From positions 1 through 64,000 of the forward strand of contig NBMB01000029.1 in NCBI GenBank assembly GCA_002084765.1: a DNA stretch of 64,000 nucleotides. The letters run 5' to 3'. A program made the translations under genes and the position numbers. Numbering within the stretch: position 1 is the first letter of the stretch; each line of letters opens with the position of its first letter. Below the pieces are notes generated by a model. That model had not been told where the DNA came from, did not search any database, and saw only the letters and a program-made list of their open reading frames with translations. Shown one piece after another: positions 62,879 through 64,000 of the stretch. The stretch comes from Candidatus Cloacimonetes bacterium 4572_55 (GTDB taxonomy: Bacteria; 4572-55).

Positions 62879-63497
62879 GAATAATTTTCGTATAGCTCTC
62901 TCTATCGTTCACATTGGTCAGTTTGGTTAAATCTGCCCGATCGGAAAGGTGGATCAACCGAATATCCGTCTGGAGCATCAATCCGCGTATGGAATATTCG
63001 TGGGAATCAATCCCTTTTCGTAACAAAGGCAAGATCAAGGGTTCGTAAATCGTGCATAACGGTTCAATAAACACAACTTTTTTTCCATGTCTTGACCTAT
63101 CTCTGGAAAACGCTATCGCGGCTTTATCCGAACAACGATTTTCGACCAATCGAATAAGAAGCCGGCTGTCCGCCAACGGTAGATCGATTGCCATGACCAA
63201 CCAGGCAGATTTTGGATACGCGTCAAATGCCGCGGCGATCCCGCTGATGGGTCCGATTCCTTTGTGCCGATCAATTAGATATGGAAAAGATTCATACAGC
63301 GAAATTTCTCGCTGATCCTCCCGGATTGAGACAAAAACCCGCTCGCAAAACCGGCTCAATAGTTGGAACGCCCGTTCTATCTGGCGTCTCTGTTCGTATC
63401 GAAGCGAGGCTTTATCTTGACCCATCCGACGGCTTTTCCCGCCGCACAGCGCCAATCCGTATAATGGGGGTAATGGGGAAATTTTATGTGGCTCCAT
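62850..63497 (-). CDS. mobA: Molybdenum cofactor guanylyltransferase
   Basis: About 215 residues from the ATG at 63497; the open frame upstream begins with TTG at 63545 and lacks family sequence. The nucleotidyltransferase signature LYGLALCGGKSRRMGQDKASLRY is at the N-terminus, followed by ERVFVSIRE, GPISGIAAAFDAYP and WLVMAIDLPLADSRL (metal-binding Asp). MobA attaches GMP to molybdopterin to make the dinucleotide cofactor. It fits the XdhC gene at 38880 in showing that the host uses molybdoenzymes, though XdhC-type enzymes often need the cytosine form (MocA). The start overlaps the preceding gene by 14 bases. The C-terminus is coded partly by 11-bp repeats. Confidence 0.88.
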   Translation of the reverse strand: MEPHKISPLPPLYGLALCGGKSRRMGQDKASLRYEQRRQIERAFQLLSRFCERVFVSIREDQREISLYESFPYLIDRHKGIGPISGIAAAFDAYPKSAWLVMAIDLPLADSRLLIRLVENRCSDKAAIAFSRDRSRHGKKVVFIEPLCTIYEPLILPLLRKGIDSHEYSIRGLMLQTDIRLIHLSDRADLTKLTNVNDRESYTKIIRHKNPIKIP

Positions 63498-64000
63498 CAG
63501 TGCTTTTTTCGATTTCTTCGGAATTTTCAGAGTTCTCAACGTCAAATAAAATCACGGCGAGCAGGTAAAAAAGAGAAATTCTCAGTCTATACAGAATCGA
63601 GCAATCCGATGTGGATTTCCATATTCTTCCGTAAATAGAGTTAAGTTTTGGAAATGTTTGAATGATCTCATCTACCTGTTTTTGATAGCGAGACTTTTTG
63701 GTCTTAAATAAATATTTCCGGGTAAATCGCAAGAGATTTTTTGAGAAGAAAATCGACCACAAGCCAAGGATCAAAAAGGATCTGATGAGGATATAAAGGA
63801 CATCTCCAGGTGGAATCACGCCAGTCAGAAGGATCGGCAGACAAGAAATGATGATCAAAAGGGGAACATAGAATCGGTATCTCCTCAAGAAGGAGGGTTT
63901 TTTTCGTTTTGTTACGCCCCAGTCAGAGTCGGACGATAGATTTTCGGATAGAATATTTGAATGAAAATTTCGGAACTCTGTTGAGTTAGAAAAATCGGAA
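63484..64000 (-). CDS. Uncharacterised membrane protein (5' partial)
   Basis: The frame stays open to the right edge, so the N-terminus is missing; about 172 residues are visible. A Ser/Asn-rich segment (SDFSNSTEFRNF...SSDSDWG) leads to a basic stretch and two membrane helices (VPLLIIISCLPILLTGV and YILIRSFLILGLWSIFF), a basic linker, and a shorter hydrophobic segment near the end (RISLFYLLAVILF) before an acidic tail. I do not recognise a family. It overlaps mobA by 14 bases and is probably in the same transcript. Confidence 0.65.
   Translation of the reverse strand, partial: SDFSNSTEFRNFHSNILSENLSSDSDWGVTKRKKPSFLRRYRFYVPLLIIISCLPILLTGVIPPGDVLYILIRSFLILGLWSIFFSKNLLRFTRKYLFKTKKSRYQKQVDEIIQTFPKLNSIYGRIWKSTSDCSILYRLRISLFYLLAVILFDVENSENSEEIEKSTDGAT

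Overview
The window looks like a chromosomal segment of a Gram-negative, free-living bacterium of the FCB superphylum (Calditrichota/KSB1-like candidate phyla are my best guess; this is inference). The evidence is two giant secreted proteins that end in a FlgD-like, type-A (type IX secretion) sorting domain with the YPNPFNP signature, a TonB-dependent receptor, outer-membrane barrel proteins, sigma-54 activators, and a bacterial geranylgeranylglyceryl-phosphate synthase homologue. TGA is used as an ordinary stop, so the standard bacterial code applies. I saw no rRNA, tRNA, CRISPR array or insertion sequence.

Region 1 (1-9353): the 3' part of a giant multidomain adhesin-like gene, ending at a strong hairpin terminator. 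Region 2 (9493-14674): a two-gene signalling operon, a Ser/Thr kinase-AAA-TPR protein followed by a GAF-AAA-Fis sigma-54 activator. Region 3 (14675-29690): a 15 kb module bounded by two inverted copies of a ~270 bp promoter region. Each copy has a GG-N10-GC sigma-54 promoter and three TTACC-N4-GGTAA sites at matching distances from the predicted start. The left copy drives rightward genes for an outer-membrane protein, a lipoprotein and an Asp-rich repeat protein interrupted by a stop. Small genes and a MazF-type toxin-antitoxin pair follow. The right copy drives a leftward giant M43 metalloprotease/CARDB/beta-propeller surface protein, now split by a frameshift. The arms converge on a bidirectional terminator near 19640. 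I read regions 2 and 3 together as one regulatory system: kinase, activator and two mirror-image target operons.

Region 4 (29780-41278, mostly minus strand): an RND efflux operon (MFP, RND, RND), a TrmH-type RNA methyltransferase on plus, and a dihydropyrimidinase-XdhC operon. Region 5 (41690-49075): a PilS/NtrB-like histidine kinase, mtnA, a tRNA methyltransferase whose end is obscured by an A10 tract, a GGGP synthase homologue, an EI24/CysZ-like membrane protein and an NtrC-type regulator. Region 6 (49139-56314): an outer-membrane protein, a CapA-like protein, an 869-residue helical-repeat orphan and a TonB-dependent receptor. Region 7 (56744-64000): an NYN-domain protein, an NtrC-type activator that has lost its GAFTGA segment, a DUF2207-like membrane protein with Cys-His repeats, a split GAF-PAS histidine kinase, mobA and a partial membrane protein.

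Five genes are interrupted (near 16949, 27450, 45840, 58905 and 62127). Three of these look like frame-shifting internal deletions. This suggests either real gene decay or assembly error, and only reads can decide. Short A-rich tandem duplications sit directly before three start codons (38009, 46841, 62835).
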